Part shown: positions 25,995 through 35,197 of the stretch, piece after piece
How positions within the stretch are numbered: position 1 is the first letter of the stretch
How the letters are laid out: each line of letters opens with the position of its first letter
NCBI RefSeq assembly: GCF_017114945.1
Contig: NZ_JABXKQ010000039.1
Coordinates: forward strand, 1-64,000
From: Nostoc sp. JL34
GTDB taxonomy: Bacteria > Cyanobacteriota > Cyanobacteriia > Cyanobacteriales > Nostocaceae
Direction of reading: 5' to 3'
Length of the DNA: 64,000 bases
Program-made: the position numbers and the translations under genes
The notes under the pieces: generated by a model
Told to the model about the DNA's origin: nothing
Databases searched by the model: none
What the model saw: only the letters and a program-made list of their open reading frames with translations

Positions 25995-27410
25995 TTAAAC
26001 TAACGCTTTTAGTAACGCCTGAAGTTTCAGTTGCACCTCTGCAAATTCTTTGTCAGGATTAGATCCCGCAACGATACCAGCACCAGCATACAATCTCGCG
26101 CGATCGCCATCAATTAATGCTGAACGAATCCCCACAATAAACTCGCAGTTTCCCTGAGAATCTATCCAACCCAGAGGCGCAGCATACAAACCTCTTTCAA
26201 AGCTTTCATAACGACGAATTTCGGCACAAGCAACATCTCGTGATGCACCGGCAACGGCTGGTGTAGGATGCAATTGAGCGACAATCTTTAATGGATGTAT
26301 GTTAGTAGGAACTGTAGCATTTATTGGTGTCCATAAATGTTGGATGTTGGATAATTGTCGTAGACGCGGTGCTAATATTTGAGGGAATAAACCTAGCTGG
26401 CATAGGCGTTGTGTAATGAAATCAAGTACCAGCAAATGTTCGTGCTTTTCTTTTTCACTATTGAGTAAGCGATTGGCATTAGCTGCATCTTCAGCAGGGG
26501 TTTTGCCTCGTGGTGCAGAACCAGCTAAAGCATCAGTGATTAACTGTTGATTATTAATACTAATTAATCTTTCTGGACTTGCACCAATAAAGTTTTGTCC
26601 TTTGCCATTACTTGTAGAAAAAATATAACAGTTAGGATGTATTTGCCTAAGATTATTTAAGGATTTAACTAAGTTAAAGTGGTTGCTTGACTTTACGTCT
26701 AATATATCTGCTAGGACAACTTTACTTAAATGACTAGACCGAATTTTTTCTAAAGCAGACACTACTGAACGTTTAAACTGAGCAGCATTAGTAACAGATT
26801 TTTTATAGAAATTAGCTGGGAAACAATCAATACTAGCAGAGTAATATTCTAAAGATTGGATAAATTCAATTTTGTTTTGCAGATTTTTCAACAATCTTTC
26901 AATATTTACATTTGCATTGATAATTATATTTGTTACTAATATGCAACGCTGATTTTTGACAGCTACTTGCCAACGGGGAAGAAAGATGGTGGCAGATGGA
27001 AATGGATAATCTAATTGGGCATTTTTATCAAAAAAGCTGAAATAACAAAAAAAGTGAGGGCCGGAAAAAGGCTGGTTAGCGTTACCAAAATTAATTATAT
27101 TTTTTAGACAAGATTTGATAAAATCTTCCGCTTGACTGAAACGGTCTACGCCATCAATCTGTAATTTTGCTACAGCATCAATTGCCGCGATCGCTTCTCC
27201 TTTACCTCTGTCCTCAAAGTAAAAATTTATTTCATTTGCTTGTGTAAGTTTATCCAATACAAGTAAAGGGTCAACTAAATCGATCTCTTGGGAGATACTG
27301 ACAATTTGCCTACAATTATTGTTGACGCACTTTTCTTGCACTGCTACCAGAAATTGATATAAATCTTTGTGCTCTACAAAGAAGTTGTTACGACATGGTG
27401 AAACTGTCAT
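25995..27410 (-). CDS. menF: Isochorismate synthase MenF
   Basis: 471 residues. The C-terminal chorismate-binding domain has SSHLSKVVLADILDV, FIGASPERLI, ALAGSAPRGKT, EKEKHEHLLVLDFI, LHPTPAVAG and YAGAGIVAGSNPDKEFAE, with the Mg-binding Glu residues in the last two groups. It converts chorismate to isochorismate, the entry to phylloquinone (vitamin K1, the photosystem I quinone). It faces away from menA across 307 bp; the men genes form one locus here. menD and menB are not in the window. Confidence 0.93.
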   Translation of the reverse strand: MTVSPCRNNFFVEHKDLYQFLVAVQEKCVNNNCRQIVSISQEIDLVDPLLVLDKLTQANEINFYFEDRGKGEAIAAIDAVAKLQIDGVDRFSQAEDFIKSCLKNIINFGNANQPFSGPHFFCYFSFFDKNAQLDYPFPSATIFLPRWQVAVKNQRCILVTNIIINANVNIERLLKNLQNKIEFIQSLEYYSASIDCFPANFYKKSVTNAAQFKRSVVSALEKIRSSHLSKVVLADILDVKSSNHFNLVKSLNNLRQIHPNCYIFSTSNGKGQNFIGASPERLISINNQQLITDALAGSAPRGKTPAEDAANANRLLNSEKEKHEHLLVLDFITQRLCQLGLFPQILAPRLRQLSNIQHLWTPINATVPTNIHPLKIVAQLHPTPAVAGASRDVACAEIRRYESFERGLYAAPLGWIDSQGNCEFIVGIRSALIDGDRARLYAGAGIVAGSNPDKEFAEVQLKLQALLKALV

Positions 27411-27717
27411 GGATCTATAGTAAATTTTTTTTAAGTTAACTTCCTAAAGTGTAATTAATCGTGGTCGTATTTCTACAGGTAACATATTAAGTTGTCATTT
27501 CACCAGCGTAGGATTTGCTTTGTTCATGGTGTTCCTAGACCCTGACAAGCCAGTTCCAGCCTTAGGCTGCAACGTGAGGGTGGAGTGTTAGCAACGCAAG
27601 GTTAACGAGCCATAGTCAAAGTAGCAGTTGTTTTTAGCTCATGAATATCTAGCGTCTCTTTAAATCATAAAATCTCAAGTGTGAGTAATATTCCGGCAAT
27701 TTAATTAATCACGACTG
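27411..27717. promoter_or_regulatory. Divergent promoter region menF/menA
   Basis: 307 bp between the divergent phylloquinone genes. The middle (27540-27610) is GC-richer than its flanks and may be a repeat relic; I see no clear gene or RNA. Confidence 0.35.
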
Positions 27718-28614
27718 ATGACCACCAAACAGATTTTATATCCCAACACTAAGTTATGGATGGCAGCGATTAAACCGCCAATGTACAGCGTTGCCATTAT
27801 GCCCATTTGGGTAGGAACAGCAGTAGCATTTGCCGAAACTAAAATTTTCAATGGTGCAGTATTTTCTACTTTTGTCGCTGCGGCAATCTTAATTCTTGCC
27901 TGGGAAAATATCAGTAATGATGTCTTTGATTCCGAAACAGGGATTGATCAAAATAAGCACCATTCTCTGGTGAACTTAACAGGCAATAAGCCATTAATAT
28001 TTTGGATAGGAAATTTGTGTTTAGGTTTGGGGTTGCTAGGCATACTAGCGATCGCCTTTTGGCAACAAGACTTAACTGTTATCGGGATAATTTTGCTGTG
28101 CTGCGGTCTAGGCTATACGTACCAAGGGCCTCCCTTTCGCTTGGGATATCAGGGTTTAGGCGAGATTATTTGCTTTTTTGCCTTTGGCCCCTTAGCTGTG
28201 GAGGCAGCATATTACAGCCAAACCCAAACTTGGTCAATAACGAGTTTAGCAGCCTCAGTAATTGTTGGGATTACCACAACCTTAATTTTGTTTTGCTCAC
28301 ACTTTCACCAGGTTAAGGATGACATAGCCGCAGGCAAGCGATCGCCTATCGTCCGTCTAGGAACCCAAAAAGGGGCCCAACTCCTAGTTTGGTTCACCGC
28401 TAGTATTTATCCCCTCACCTTGCTGTTTGTGCTGTGGGGAATTTCTCCACCTTGGACATTACTGAGTTGGGTAAGTTTACCCTTTGCTATTAAATTATGC
28501 CGCCATGTCCAAGAAAATCACAACCAACCGGACAAAGTTAGTAACTGCAAATTCATCGCCGTAGCCGTGCATTTCTGGGCTTGCTTGCTGTTGGGATTGG
28601 GATTTATGATTTAG
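27718..28614 (+). CDS. menA: 2-carboxy-1,4-naphthoquinone phytyltransferase MenA
   Basis: 298 residues, a UbiA-family membrane prenyltransferase with about eight hydrophobic segments. The first Asp-rich motif is ENISNDVFDSETGID (NDxxD, near 65-75) and the second is QVKDDIAAGKRSP (DxxxGK, near 205), both for Mg-diphosphate binding. It attaches the phytyl chain to dihydroxynaphthoate in phylloquinone synthesis, in the membrane. It is followed by menC after 47 bp of TGACTAA-type repeat, so the three genes are probably co-transcribed. Confidence 0.93.
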   Translation: MTTKQILYPNTKLWMAAIKPPMYSVAIMPIWVGTAVAFAETKIFNGAVFSTFVAAAILILAWENISNDVFDSETGIDQNKHHSLVNLTGNKPLIFWIGNLCLGLGLLGILAIAFWQQDLTVIGIILLCCGLGYTYQGPPFRLGYQGLGEIICFFAFGPLAVEAAYYSQTQTWSITSLAASVIVGITTTLILFCSHFHQVKDDIAAGKRSPIVRLGTQKGAQLLVWFTASIYPLTLLFVLWGISPPWTLLSWVSLPFAIKLCRHVQENHNQPDKVSNCKFIAVAVHFWACLLLGLGFMI

Positions 28615-28661
28615 CGCATTGGGCATTGGGCATGGGGAAAATAACTAATGACTCTTGACTA

Positions 28662-29729
28662 ATGACTAATGACTACAAATTTGAATTTCGTCCCTATCAG
28701 CGAAGATTTTTGCGATCGCTTACCACCAATCATGGTAGGTGGGATATTCGTGAAGGTATTATCCTCCGTCTCACGGATGAATCAGGTAAAGTCGGCTGGG
28801 GAGAAATCGCCCCCATTAGCTGGTTCGGTTCGGAAACCCTAGAACAAGCCTTAGATTTCTGTCGCCAACTTCCAAGAGAAATCACAGATGAAACGATTTT
28901 CTCTATCCCAGATGAGTTACCAGCTTGTCAATTTGGCTTTGAGTCAGCATGGGAGATGGGAAGTGAATTCTTTTCAATGCCCAATGACAGCAGTTGCTCC
29001 ACTTGGGGAAACCCCATCGCTTTTAGCGTCTCCCCTTGGGAGAAGACCGCACTGCCTCCCCCATGCCCCATGCCCCATGCCCAATCTTTCAGTGGCTTAT
29101 TACCAGCAGGGGAAGCAGCTTTAAATCAATGGGAAACGTTGTGGCAACAGGGATATCGCACGTTTAAATGGAAAATTGGTGTGGATGCGATCGCTCATGA
29201 ACTAAAAATTTTTGAGTCACTCATACACACCTTACCAGCCTTTACCAAACTGCGATTAGATGCCAACGGTGGACTCAGCTATGAGGAAGCTAACTTATGG
29301 CTGTGGACTTGCGACAATCTCAAAGCAAATCCAGAACTACGCCTAGAAATTGAATTTATCGAACAACCACTACCCGTTGAGCAATTTCAGCAGATGTTGG
29401 AATTGAGTACGAGTTATGAAACTGCGATCGCTTTAGATGAATCTGTCGCCACACTTGGGCAACTCGCCGCCTGTTATCAACAAGGTTGGCGAGGCATTTT
29501 TGTGATTAAACCTGGGATAGTCGGCTCACCATCTCGTCTGAGAAAGTTTTGCCATCAACATCAAATTGATACTGTATTTTCATCAGTATTTGAAACTGCG
29601 ATCGCAAGACTTGCAGCACTCCAGCTAGCAGCAGAATTATCCCGAAACAACAGGGCAATTGGTTTTGGCATCGACCATTTTTTTGAACAAGAAGAAACCT
29701 GGCTTCAAAGTTTATGGAACGACCTTTAG
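28662..29729 (+). CDS. menC: o-Succinylbenzoate synthase MenC with an internal repeat insertion
   Basis: 355 residues, an enolase-superfamily enzyme that dehydrates SHCHC to o-succinylbenzoate. The catalytic set is present: KxK in FKWKIG, the metal ligands in LRLDANGG, EFIEQP and IALDES, and the second base in FVIKPG. Residues ~105-137 are coded by a 96-bp dispersed repeat (28975-29070) and do not look like MenC; without them and their flanks the length would be about 320, the usual size. The insertion lies between the N-terminal cap domain (FGFESAWEM) and AAL in GEAALNQW, so it may form a surface loop. The start ATG lies in a TGACTAA repeat. Overlaps menE by 16 bp. Confidence 0.92.
   Translation: MTNDYKFEFRPYQRRFLRSLTTNHGRWDIREGIILRLTDESGKVGWGEIAPISWFGSETLEQALDFCRQLPREITDETIFSIPDELPACQFGFESAWEMGSEFFSMPNDSSCSTWGNPIAFSVSPWEKTALPPPCPMPHAQSFSGLLPAGEAALNQWETLWQQGYRTFKWKIGVDAIAHELKIFESLIHTLPAFTKLRLDANGGLSYEEANLWLWTCDNLKANPELRLEIEFIEQPLPVEQFQQMLELSTSYETAIALDESVATLGQLAACYQQGWRGIFVIKPGIVGSPSRLRKFCHQHQIDTVFSSVFETAIARLAALQLAAELSRNNRAIGFGIDHFFEQEETWLQSLWNDL
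28975..29070. repeat. 96-bp dispersed repeat inside menC
   Basis: Identical to 30050-30145 in menE except for two bases. It contains GGGGAAACCCC and CGCTTTTAGCG mini-hairpins and ends in the CCATGCCCCA repeat run. Read in a different frame than the menE copy. Confidence 0.95.
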
Positions 29730-31180
29730 ACTATTTTAATAACCTGGCTAAAAATGATTTGCTTATCGGTTACAACAACCATCAACTTAATCAAATAGCT
29801 CAAGAACTATATTCAGAACTAACACAGTTATCAACGTGTGGAACGCCACCAAAAATTATCTTAGCCGAACGCGAACCATTAAGATTTATAGCAAGTTTTA
29901 TTGCCGCTTGTGCAGCTAATTGTCCAGTTTTTCTTTGTAACCCCGATTGGGGAACACAAGAATGGCAACAAGTCTTTGATTTAGTACAACCAGATATTAT
30001 TTGGGGAATAGGGAATAGGGAATGGGGAATGAGAAATGGGAATAATTACCAATGCCCAATGACGGCAGTTGCTCCACTTGGGGAAACCCCATCGCTTTTA
30101 GCGTCTCCCCTTGGCAGAAGACCGCACTGCCTCCCCCATGCCCCATACCCAATGATTATGATTCCCACAGGTGGTTCATCAGGACAGATTAAGTTTGCCA
30201 TCCACACTTGGGAAACTCTCATAGCATCTGTACAAGGATTTACAGAATATTTTCAACTAAAACAAGTCAATTCATTTTGCTTTTTACCGTTATATCACGT
30301 TAGCGGTTTAATGCAATTTATGCGCTCTTTCACCACCGGAGGTAAACTGGCTATTCAACCATTAAAATCACTAGAATCAGGGGAAATATTAAATATTCAA
30401 CAATCAGAATTTTTCATATCTTTAGTACCAACACAGTTACAACGAATTCTCGAAAATCCAAAATTAACAGAATGGCTCTCCCAATTTAATACTGTATTTT
30501 TGGGAGGTGCGCCAGCATGGAATGAACTCTTAGAAAAAGCAAGATTTCATCGCATCCGGTTAGCACCAACCTATGGTATGACAGAAACAGCCTCTCAAAT
30601 TGCTACCCTAAAACCAGATGATTTTCTGAGCGGTAAAATTAGCAGTGGTCAAATTCTTCCCCATGCCCAGATAATTATTCGCAATCAGCAAGGTGAAATT
30701 TTAAACTCAAATATAATCGGAAATATTAACATTTATGCTCAATCTTTAGCCCTTGGTTACTATCCTAAAACCAGAGAAAGTAAAACTGATTTCCAAGTAG
30801 ATGATTTAGGTTTTTTAGACGAGCAAGGTTATTTAAATATTGTCGGACGAAACAGTGACAAAATTATTACGGGTGGAGAAAATATTTACCCAGCAGAGAT
30901 TGAATCAGCGATACAAGCAACTCAAATGGTTGCTGATATTTGTATCATAGGCATCCCAGATAAACACTGGGGACAAGCCTTAACAGCAATTTACATTCCC
31001 AAACAATCAGATACCTCTGCCTTGAAAATCCAAACCTTACTCAAAGACAAACTTAGCAAATTTAAAATCCCTAAATATTGGATTCCTCAGCACAACTTAC
31101 CCCGCAACTCCCAAGGTAAAATTAACCGCCAAAAATTACAGCAAATAGCCACAGAATTCCTTCAAAATCCCATTACATAA
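29714..31180 (+). CDS. menE: o-Succinylbenzoate-CoA ligase MenE with internal repeat insertions
   Basis: 488 residues, an ANL-family acyl-CoA synthetase. ATP-binding P-loop [11 protein letters not shown], then the [12 protein letters not shown] motif, [20 protein letters not shown] is split as [12 protein letters not shown] and [11 protein letters not shown], and the catalytic Lys near the end in NSQGKINRQ. It forms o-succinylbenzoyl-CoA for phylloquinone. Between VQPDIIW and MIMIPTGG about 48 extra residues come from repeat DNA: a GGGAATAGGG-type stretch (~97-112) and the 96-bp repeat (~113-144). The core motifs are intact, so the enzyme may work with a loop before the P-loop. Overlaps menC by 16 bp and ends over the end of the thioesterase gene. 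Confidence 0.92.
   Translation: MERPLDYFNNLAKNDLLIGYNNHQLNQIAQELYSELTQLSTCGTPPKIILAEREPLRFIASFIAACAANCPVFLCNPDWGTQEWQQVFDLVQPDIIWGIGNREWGMRNGNNYQCPMTAVAPLGETPSLLASPLGRRPHCLPHAPYPMIMIPTGGSSGQIKFAIHTWETLIASVQGFTEYFQLKQVNSFCFLPLYHVSGLMQFMRSFTTGGKLAIQPLKSLESGEILNIQQSEFFISLVPTQLQRILENPKLTEWLSQFNTVFLGGAPAWNELLEKARFHRIRLAPTYGMTETASQIATLKPDDFLSGKISSGQILPHAQIIIRNQQGEILNSNIIGNINIYAQSLALGYYPKTRESKTDFQVDDLGFLDEQGYLNIVGRNSDKIITGGENIYPAEIESAIQATQMVADICIIGIPDKHWGQALTAIYIPKQSDTSALKIQTLLKDKLSKFKIPKYWIPQHNLPRNSQGKINRQKLQQIATEFLQNPIT
30050..30145. repeat. 96-bp dispersed repeat inside menE
   Basis: The second copy of the repeat at 28975-29070 (94 of 96 bases equal by my reading). It is preceded by GGGAATA-type heptamer repeats. 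Confidence 0.95.
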
Positions 31181-31619
31181 TCTCTCTCGACCTTCTTCTC
31201 TCTGCACCTTCAGCGTCTCTGCGGTTCGTTTCCAACCACTGAATAATCTCATCAGGTAATTCCTGCTTACTTCTACTACTCACATCAATACAAACATGCC
31301 TAGTAATAGCCTTAGCAACTACCACCTCAGTCACTGTAATTTCGTAAGTAATTTCAAACTTATCAACACCTATTTTTTGGGGAATTAAGCTAATCAGCAA
31401 CTTGTCCCCGACAAACATAGGGCGCAAAAAATCTACACTAGCATGAACAATCGGGAAAGCCACAGATGGATTAGTAAAAAAATCTTTGAGATTAATACTT
31501 GATGCTTCTAAAGATTCTTCATAAGCTTCATGGCAAATACCCAAAACATTAGCAAAATAAACTACCCCAGCGGTATCAGTATCTTGAAAGCGAACCGTGC
31601 GATTATAAGTAAAAGACAT
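31173..31619 (-). CDS. menI: 1,4-Dihydroxy-2-naphthoyl-CoA thioesterase
   Basis: 148 residues, a hotdog-fold 4HBT-type thioesterase. The motif [17 protein letters not shown] holds the catalytic Asp of the 4-hydroxybenzoyl-CoA thioesterase class; CHEAYEESL and [11 protein letters not shown] follow. It hydrolyses DHNA-CoA in phylloquinone synthesis, as shown for cyanobacterial homologues. The C-terminal tail ([17 protein letters not shown]) is coded by a Nostoc-type AGAGACGCTGAAGG repeat and is probably not part of the native fold. The 3' end overlaps menE convergently by 8 bp. Confidence 0.9.
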   Translation of the reverse strand: MSFTYNRTVRFQDTDTAGVVYFANVLGICHEAYEESLEASSINLKDFFTNPSVAFPIVHASVDFLRPMFVGDKLLISLIPQKIGVDKFEITYEITVTEVVVAKAITRHVCIDVSSRSKQELPDEIIQWLETNRRDAEGAERRRSREIM

Positions 31620-31640
31620 TTTTGATAATTGAGTATTAAA

Positions 31641-31672
31641 AACAAAAAATAGCAGGTTTATTGCCTGCTCTA
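31641..31672 (-). terminator. Terminator of the DUF928 gene
   Basis: On the minus strand AGCAGG and CCTGCT (31653-31658 and 31666-31671) pair, followed by ATTTTTTGTTTTT. It lies downstream of the gene ending at 31850 and just upstream of the thioesterase start, insulating the latter. Confidence 0.75.
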
Positions 31673-31849
31673 CAAACTAATGTTAACGTGATTTCACTGC
31701 GTAGCATCCCCGCTAATTTAGTCATAAGTAGCAATGACTAATATCAGGTTTGGTTAAATACTTATAACATCTGTAGGTTGGGTTGAGGAACGAAACCCAA
31801 CGCTTGTTGATCCTTGTTCATGTTGGGTTTCACTGCCGTACCCCTACAG

Positions 31850-32611
31850 CTATTCACAGCAGTCTACTATCGCTTCTGAAGCAATATCATTCAGACCAAC
31901 AGATTGCAACATGTTAGCCCAATCAGTACGTTTCGGGTCTAGGCGGCGAAGTTCGGCTGAAGCAGTCAGGGACTCGTACCAAATACCATTAGTGGCATAA
32001 AGAGCAACGCGCTGTTTTGGTGTTGCTGTCTCTAACTGACTTTTTAAAACTGGGTTGGGTTCGACCCTTTTAACCCAACCATTAACAAAAACAGGTGGTT
32101 GTTGTAAATTACAGTAAGTATTGAAATACCAATGATAACGCTTGCCAATTTCTAATGGGGAAGCTGTCGATGGCAGAGAGAGGCTAACAACCCCTGGCGT
32201 TCCAGACAGTGAAACAGGGCTTTGATATATAGTCTGCCCCGCTTCATTCTGTAGCACGAACTCTGCGGAAACTGTGGCCACATCATAAGGAACGTAAAAC
32301 CAGAAAGTTGGATGGGAGATAGTCGTTAATCCAAAGACTAATTCCGCATTTGAGAACTGATAAACCGGAACTAAAGCTGTTAGTCGCTTTTTTTTGGATG
32401 TAGCAAGCTGCTTGTCCATGCTTTCGCAGCCGCGCTTTCCTCCTCCAACGCGATTACCGGGTGCGTTAATGTCATCTGGGGGAGGAGGTGCGTTAAAAAT
32501 CCCCGATGCAAGAATTTCCGATTTTACGGGCTGTGCTTGTACTGGCGTGAAGCATAGCGATACTAAACTGATTCCGAAGGCAAGTTTAAGCTGTCTAAGA
32601 CCTAAATTCAT
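31850..32611 (-). CDS. DUF928 secreted protein
   Basis: 253 residues. A signal peptide (MNLGLRQLKLAFGISLVSLC then FTPVQA) is followed by the DUF928 pattern: PPPPDDINAPGNRVGGGKRG, then LVPVYQFSNAELVFGLTTISHPTFWFYVPY, which I split here as LVPVYQ, GLTTISHPTFWFYVPY, and LEIGKRYHWYFNTYC. DUF928 proteins are cyanobacteria-enriched, exported, of unknown role, and often sit beside CHASE2-type proteins, as here (the next gene on the same strand is an AAA-CHASE2 protein). No membrane span beyond the signal. Confidence 0.85.
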   Translation of the reverse strand: MNLGLRQLKLAFGISLVSLCFTPVQAQPVKSEILASGIFNAPPPPDDINAPGNRVGGGKRGCESMDKQLATSKKKRLTALVPVYQFSNAELVFGLTTISHPTFWFYVPYDVATVSAEFVLQNEAGQTIYQSPVSLSGTPGVVSLSLPSTASPLEIGKRYHWYFNTYCNLQQPPVFVNGWVKRVEPNPVLKSQLETATPKQRVALYATNGIWYESLTASAELRRLDPKRTDWANMLQSVGLNDIASEAIVDCCE

Positions 32612-32743
32612 TTCAGTAGTAACTCAAAATTTTTACCTATTTTCATTAGTAAGTATCCAATTTTACAGATATCTAATGGGCATAATAAACGGACTGATGA
32701 AGGATATTTAGATATTCAAAAGAATGAAAGGTATTTTCGGAAA

Positions 32744-35155
32744 TTACGCCTGCTCTGATCTTTCTTGCCTAGACAGATTGATACTACTATTACTACCTTG
32801 AGAAATGCTGTAGATGACTACACTACTACTTGTAACAACCAGAGCCAGCGCACCAGGAATTAGCGGTATCCAAATGCCTTTCAGAAGCATAACAAAGCTA
32901 ATTGCGGATATAACCCCAATTACAGTAACTACCGCCAGTCCTAAAAGCCAGGAATTACGAATGCGCCATGCTAATATCCCTCCAAAAACTGACCAGTAAA
33001 AAACCCATAAAGCCTCACCCCAAACTGGCCAAATCCATAATAGAGTTCGTCCATCTAAAACTGCACTGAGAATTTGACTCACCATTTGAGCATGAACAAT
33101 AACTCCTGGGATTTCCTGCTTATGATCGGTCGTGTAAGGGGTGGAAAAATAATCACCAGCACTTTGGTTAGTGATGCCGATAAGTACGATTCGATTCTTG
33201 ACGATTTTGGGATCGATCGCACCCCTGAGCAAATCTTTTAAGGTGATTTGCTCAACAGCCTTTAAGGGAGAGTTAAAGGAACGGTAATTTAGCAATACTT
33301 GATAACCCCAGTCATCCAGTTGTTGATAGCCACCCATGTGCGATCGCAATCGCTTAAATACAACTTGGCCAATCTGCAAATCTTTTTTTTTGGTGTACTT
33401 GACAGAAATGCCTTCTGCCTCTAAATAACGAAATGCCAATTGAGCGCTGAAAGCGTAGGGCGTAGTACAAGGGGATGAGTCGTTTGGTTTCATCGCCAGC
33501 AGATGGCGGCGGAGAATACCATCGCTGTCTTTGACAAAATCGCTAAAGCCTTGACGCGCTATTGGAACTTCTGGAGGGGGTGAAACGCCTGGTTCATTAA
33601 TTTGAGGTTCGCTGACTTTACAAATAGCAACGAAGCGATCGCTGCGCCGCATCCAATTAGCTAAAGGTGCTTCTTTGGCATCTACAGGGAAATCGCGATA
33701 AATATCTAAGCCAATGGCTCGTGGTTGATATTGCTCTAGTTTTTCCACCAAAAGAGCAAGTGCCCGATCTGAGAGCGACCCTTTTCGCTGCTGCTGTTCT
33801 GGAAGCTGAAAATCATCTTCAGCGATCGCCACTACCAAAAGGCGGCGATCTGGTTGTTCGCTAGGGCGCAGTCGCAGCAGTTGGTCGAAAGCTTTTAGCT
33901 CCGCAGCTTGTAGTAATCCCAGATGTCGCACCCCCATTACCAAGGCTGTGACAACCACACTTAAAACAAGCACAGTTTGAAGACGGCGCTTGTTGGGCAA
34001 TGTTTGACGCGATCGCTCTCCCGATTGTGAACTTGATAAGGCTTTATCAACCCAATTTTGATTAAAAATAGTAGCATAAATGCGGTTATAAACTTTTAAT
34101 AAACCCTGTTGCTTGACAACCAATCCTGATAGCCGCAATTCTATTTGCTCAGGACTGCTATCTGCTGTGATTTGACCTGTTTGTAAAATTTGCTGATAAA
34201 GCTCCAGCAATTGCTGAGTGCGTCGGTAAAAAATGCGATCGCGAATTGTCCTCAGATGCTCCGGTTCATCTTGGGATTCCCAGTTGGCAATTATTTGAGA
34301 ACGTACCAGTTTCTCAACATACTCGGCTTCACCATCTGCTGAAATGGGAGAAGATGCGTTCGCCGTTCGCGTAGCCATCACTAACTGGCAAAGTTTCTGA
34401 GTGAGAAAAGGTTGACCACCACTCCAAGCTAATATCTCTCGCAACACTATCTGAGGATTACCGATACCCACTAATCCCTCAGCTAATGGTTGAGCTTCAT
34501 GCCATTGAAAGCCGCTTAATTCAATTGCTCGACCAATATTAAAAGGTGTGCGGTGTTTGTCTTGAATCAAATCGTAGGGAGTAGTCACCCCTAGCAGAGC
34601 AAAGGTAAGGCGCTGGTAAGCTGGATTATCGGCTCGTTTGTTATAACAAGCCCGAATCAAAGCTAAAAAATCATCCTTGAAGTTTAATTTGAGAATGCTA
34701 TCAATTTCGTCTACAAAAATCACAATGTTTTGAGACACTTCTGCCAACAGCACTGACTCAATAAACTCACTCAAGCATTGTATTGGTGATAGTGCAGTGC
34801 GATCGCTCCACCAATTCAGGACTTTAAATTTGGGAATGAAGCTACGCGCTAGCCTCCGCAGTATGCCCAAATACCACTCAGATGAAGTAATATCTTGACT
34901 ACTAATTGCCGTAATATCGACAACACCACAAGCAATACTCTCTGCTTGCAGTTTACGCATTGTTTGGACTCGCAGACTAGACTTGCCCATCTGCCGCGAG
35001 TTGAAGACATAACAAAATTCTCCAGCCTTTAGTGCATCATAAAAATCTTTGTCGGCTTGCCGCTGCACATAGCTTGGAGCATCAATTTGTAGACTCCCTC
35101 CGACTTGATATTTGTAAGGCGAGTTTTTTGCTTGGCTCGTTGGATGCATCCTCAC
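32744..35155 (-). CDS. AAA-like ATPase fused to a CHASE2 sensor domain
   Basis: 803 residues. N-terminal AAA-like (STAND) ATPase of the AAA_35 type at ~10-345: [30 protein letters not shown] as P-loop, [12 protein letters not shown] as Walker B. One membrane span (~383-405) then a CHASE2 domain (~415-690: [47 protein letters not shown]) and three C-terminal spans ([46 protein letters not shown]). CHASE2 is an extracytoplasmic sensing domain, so the protein could couple an outside signal to a cytoplasmic ATPase. It is preceded by a second AAA-like gene, 42 bp away on the same strand, so probably an operon. Confidence 0.85.
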   Translation of the reverse strand: MRMHPTSQAKNSPYKYQVGGSLQIDAPSYVQRQADKDFYDALKAGEFCYVFNSRQMGKSSLRVQTMRKLQAESIACGVVDITAISSQDITSSEWYLGILRRLARSFIPKFKVLNWWSDRTALSPIQCLSEFIESVLLAEVSQNIVIFVDEIDSILKLNFKDDFLALIRACYNKRADNPAYQRLTFALLGVTTPYDLIQDKHRTPFNIGRAIELSGFQWHEAQPLAEGLVGIGNPQIVLREILAWSGGQPFLTQKLCQLVMATRTANASSPISADGEAEYVEKLVRSQIIANWESQDEPEHLRTIRDRIFYRRTQQLLELYQQILQTGQITADSSPEQIELRLSGLVVKQQGLLKVYNRIYATIFNQNWVDKALSSSQSGERSRQTLPNKRRLQTVLVLSVVVTALVMGVRHLGLLQAAELKAFDQLLRLRPSEQPDRRLLVVAIAEDDFQLPEQQQRKGSLSDRALALLVEKLEQYQPRAIGLDIYRDFPVDAKEAPLANWMRRSDRFVAICKVSEPQINEPGVSPPPEVPIARQGFSDFVKDSDGILRRHLLAMKPNDSSPCTTPYAFSAQLAFRYLEAEGISVKYTKKKDLQIGQVVFKRLRSHMGGYQQLDDWGYQVLLNYRSFNSPLKAVEQITLKDLLRGAIDPKIVKNRIVLIGITNQSAGDYFSTPYTTDHKQEIPGVIVHAQMVSQILSAVLDGRTLLWIWPVWGEALWVFYWSVFGGILAWRIRNSWLLGLAVVTVIGVISAISFVMLLKGIWIPLIPGALALVVTSSSVVIYSISQGSNSSINLSRQERSEQA

Positions 35156-35197
35156 TTTCAGCTATGAGCAACGTGTCATCTTGGTTAAAATTTATAA

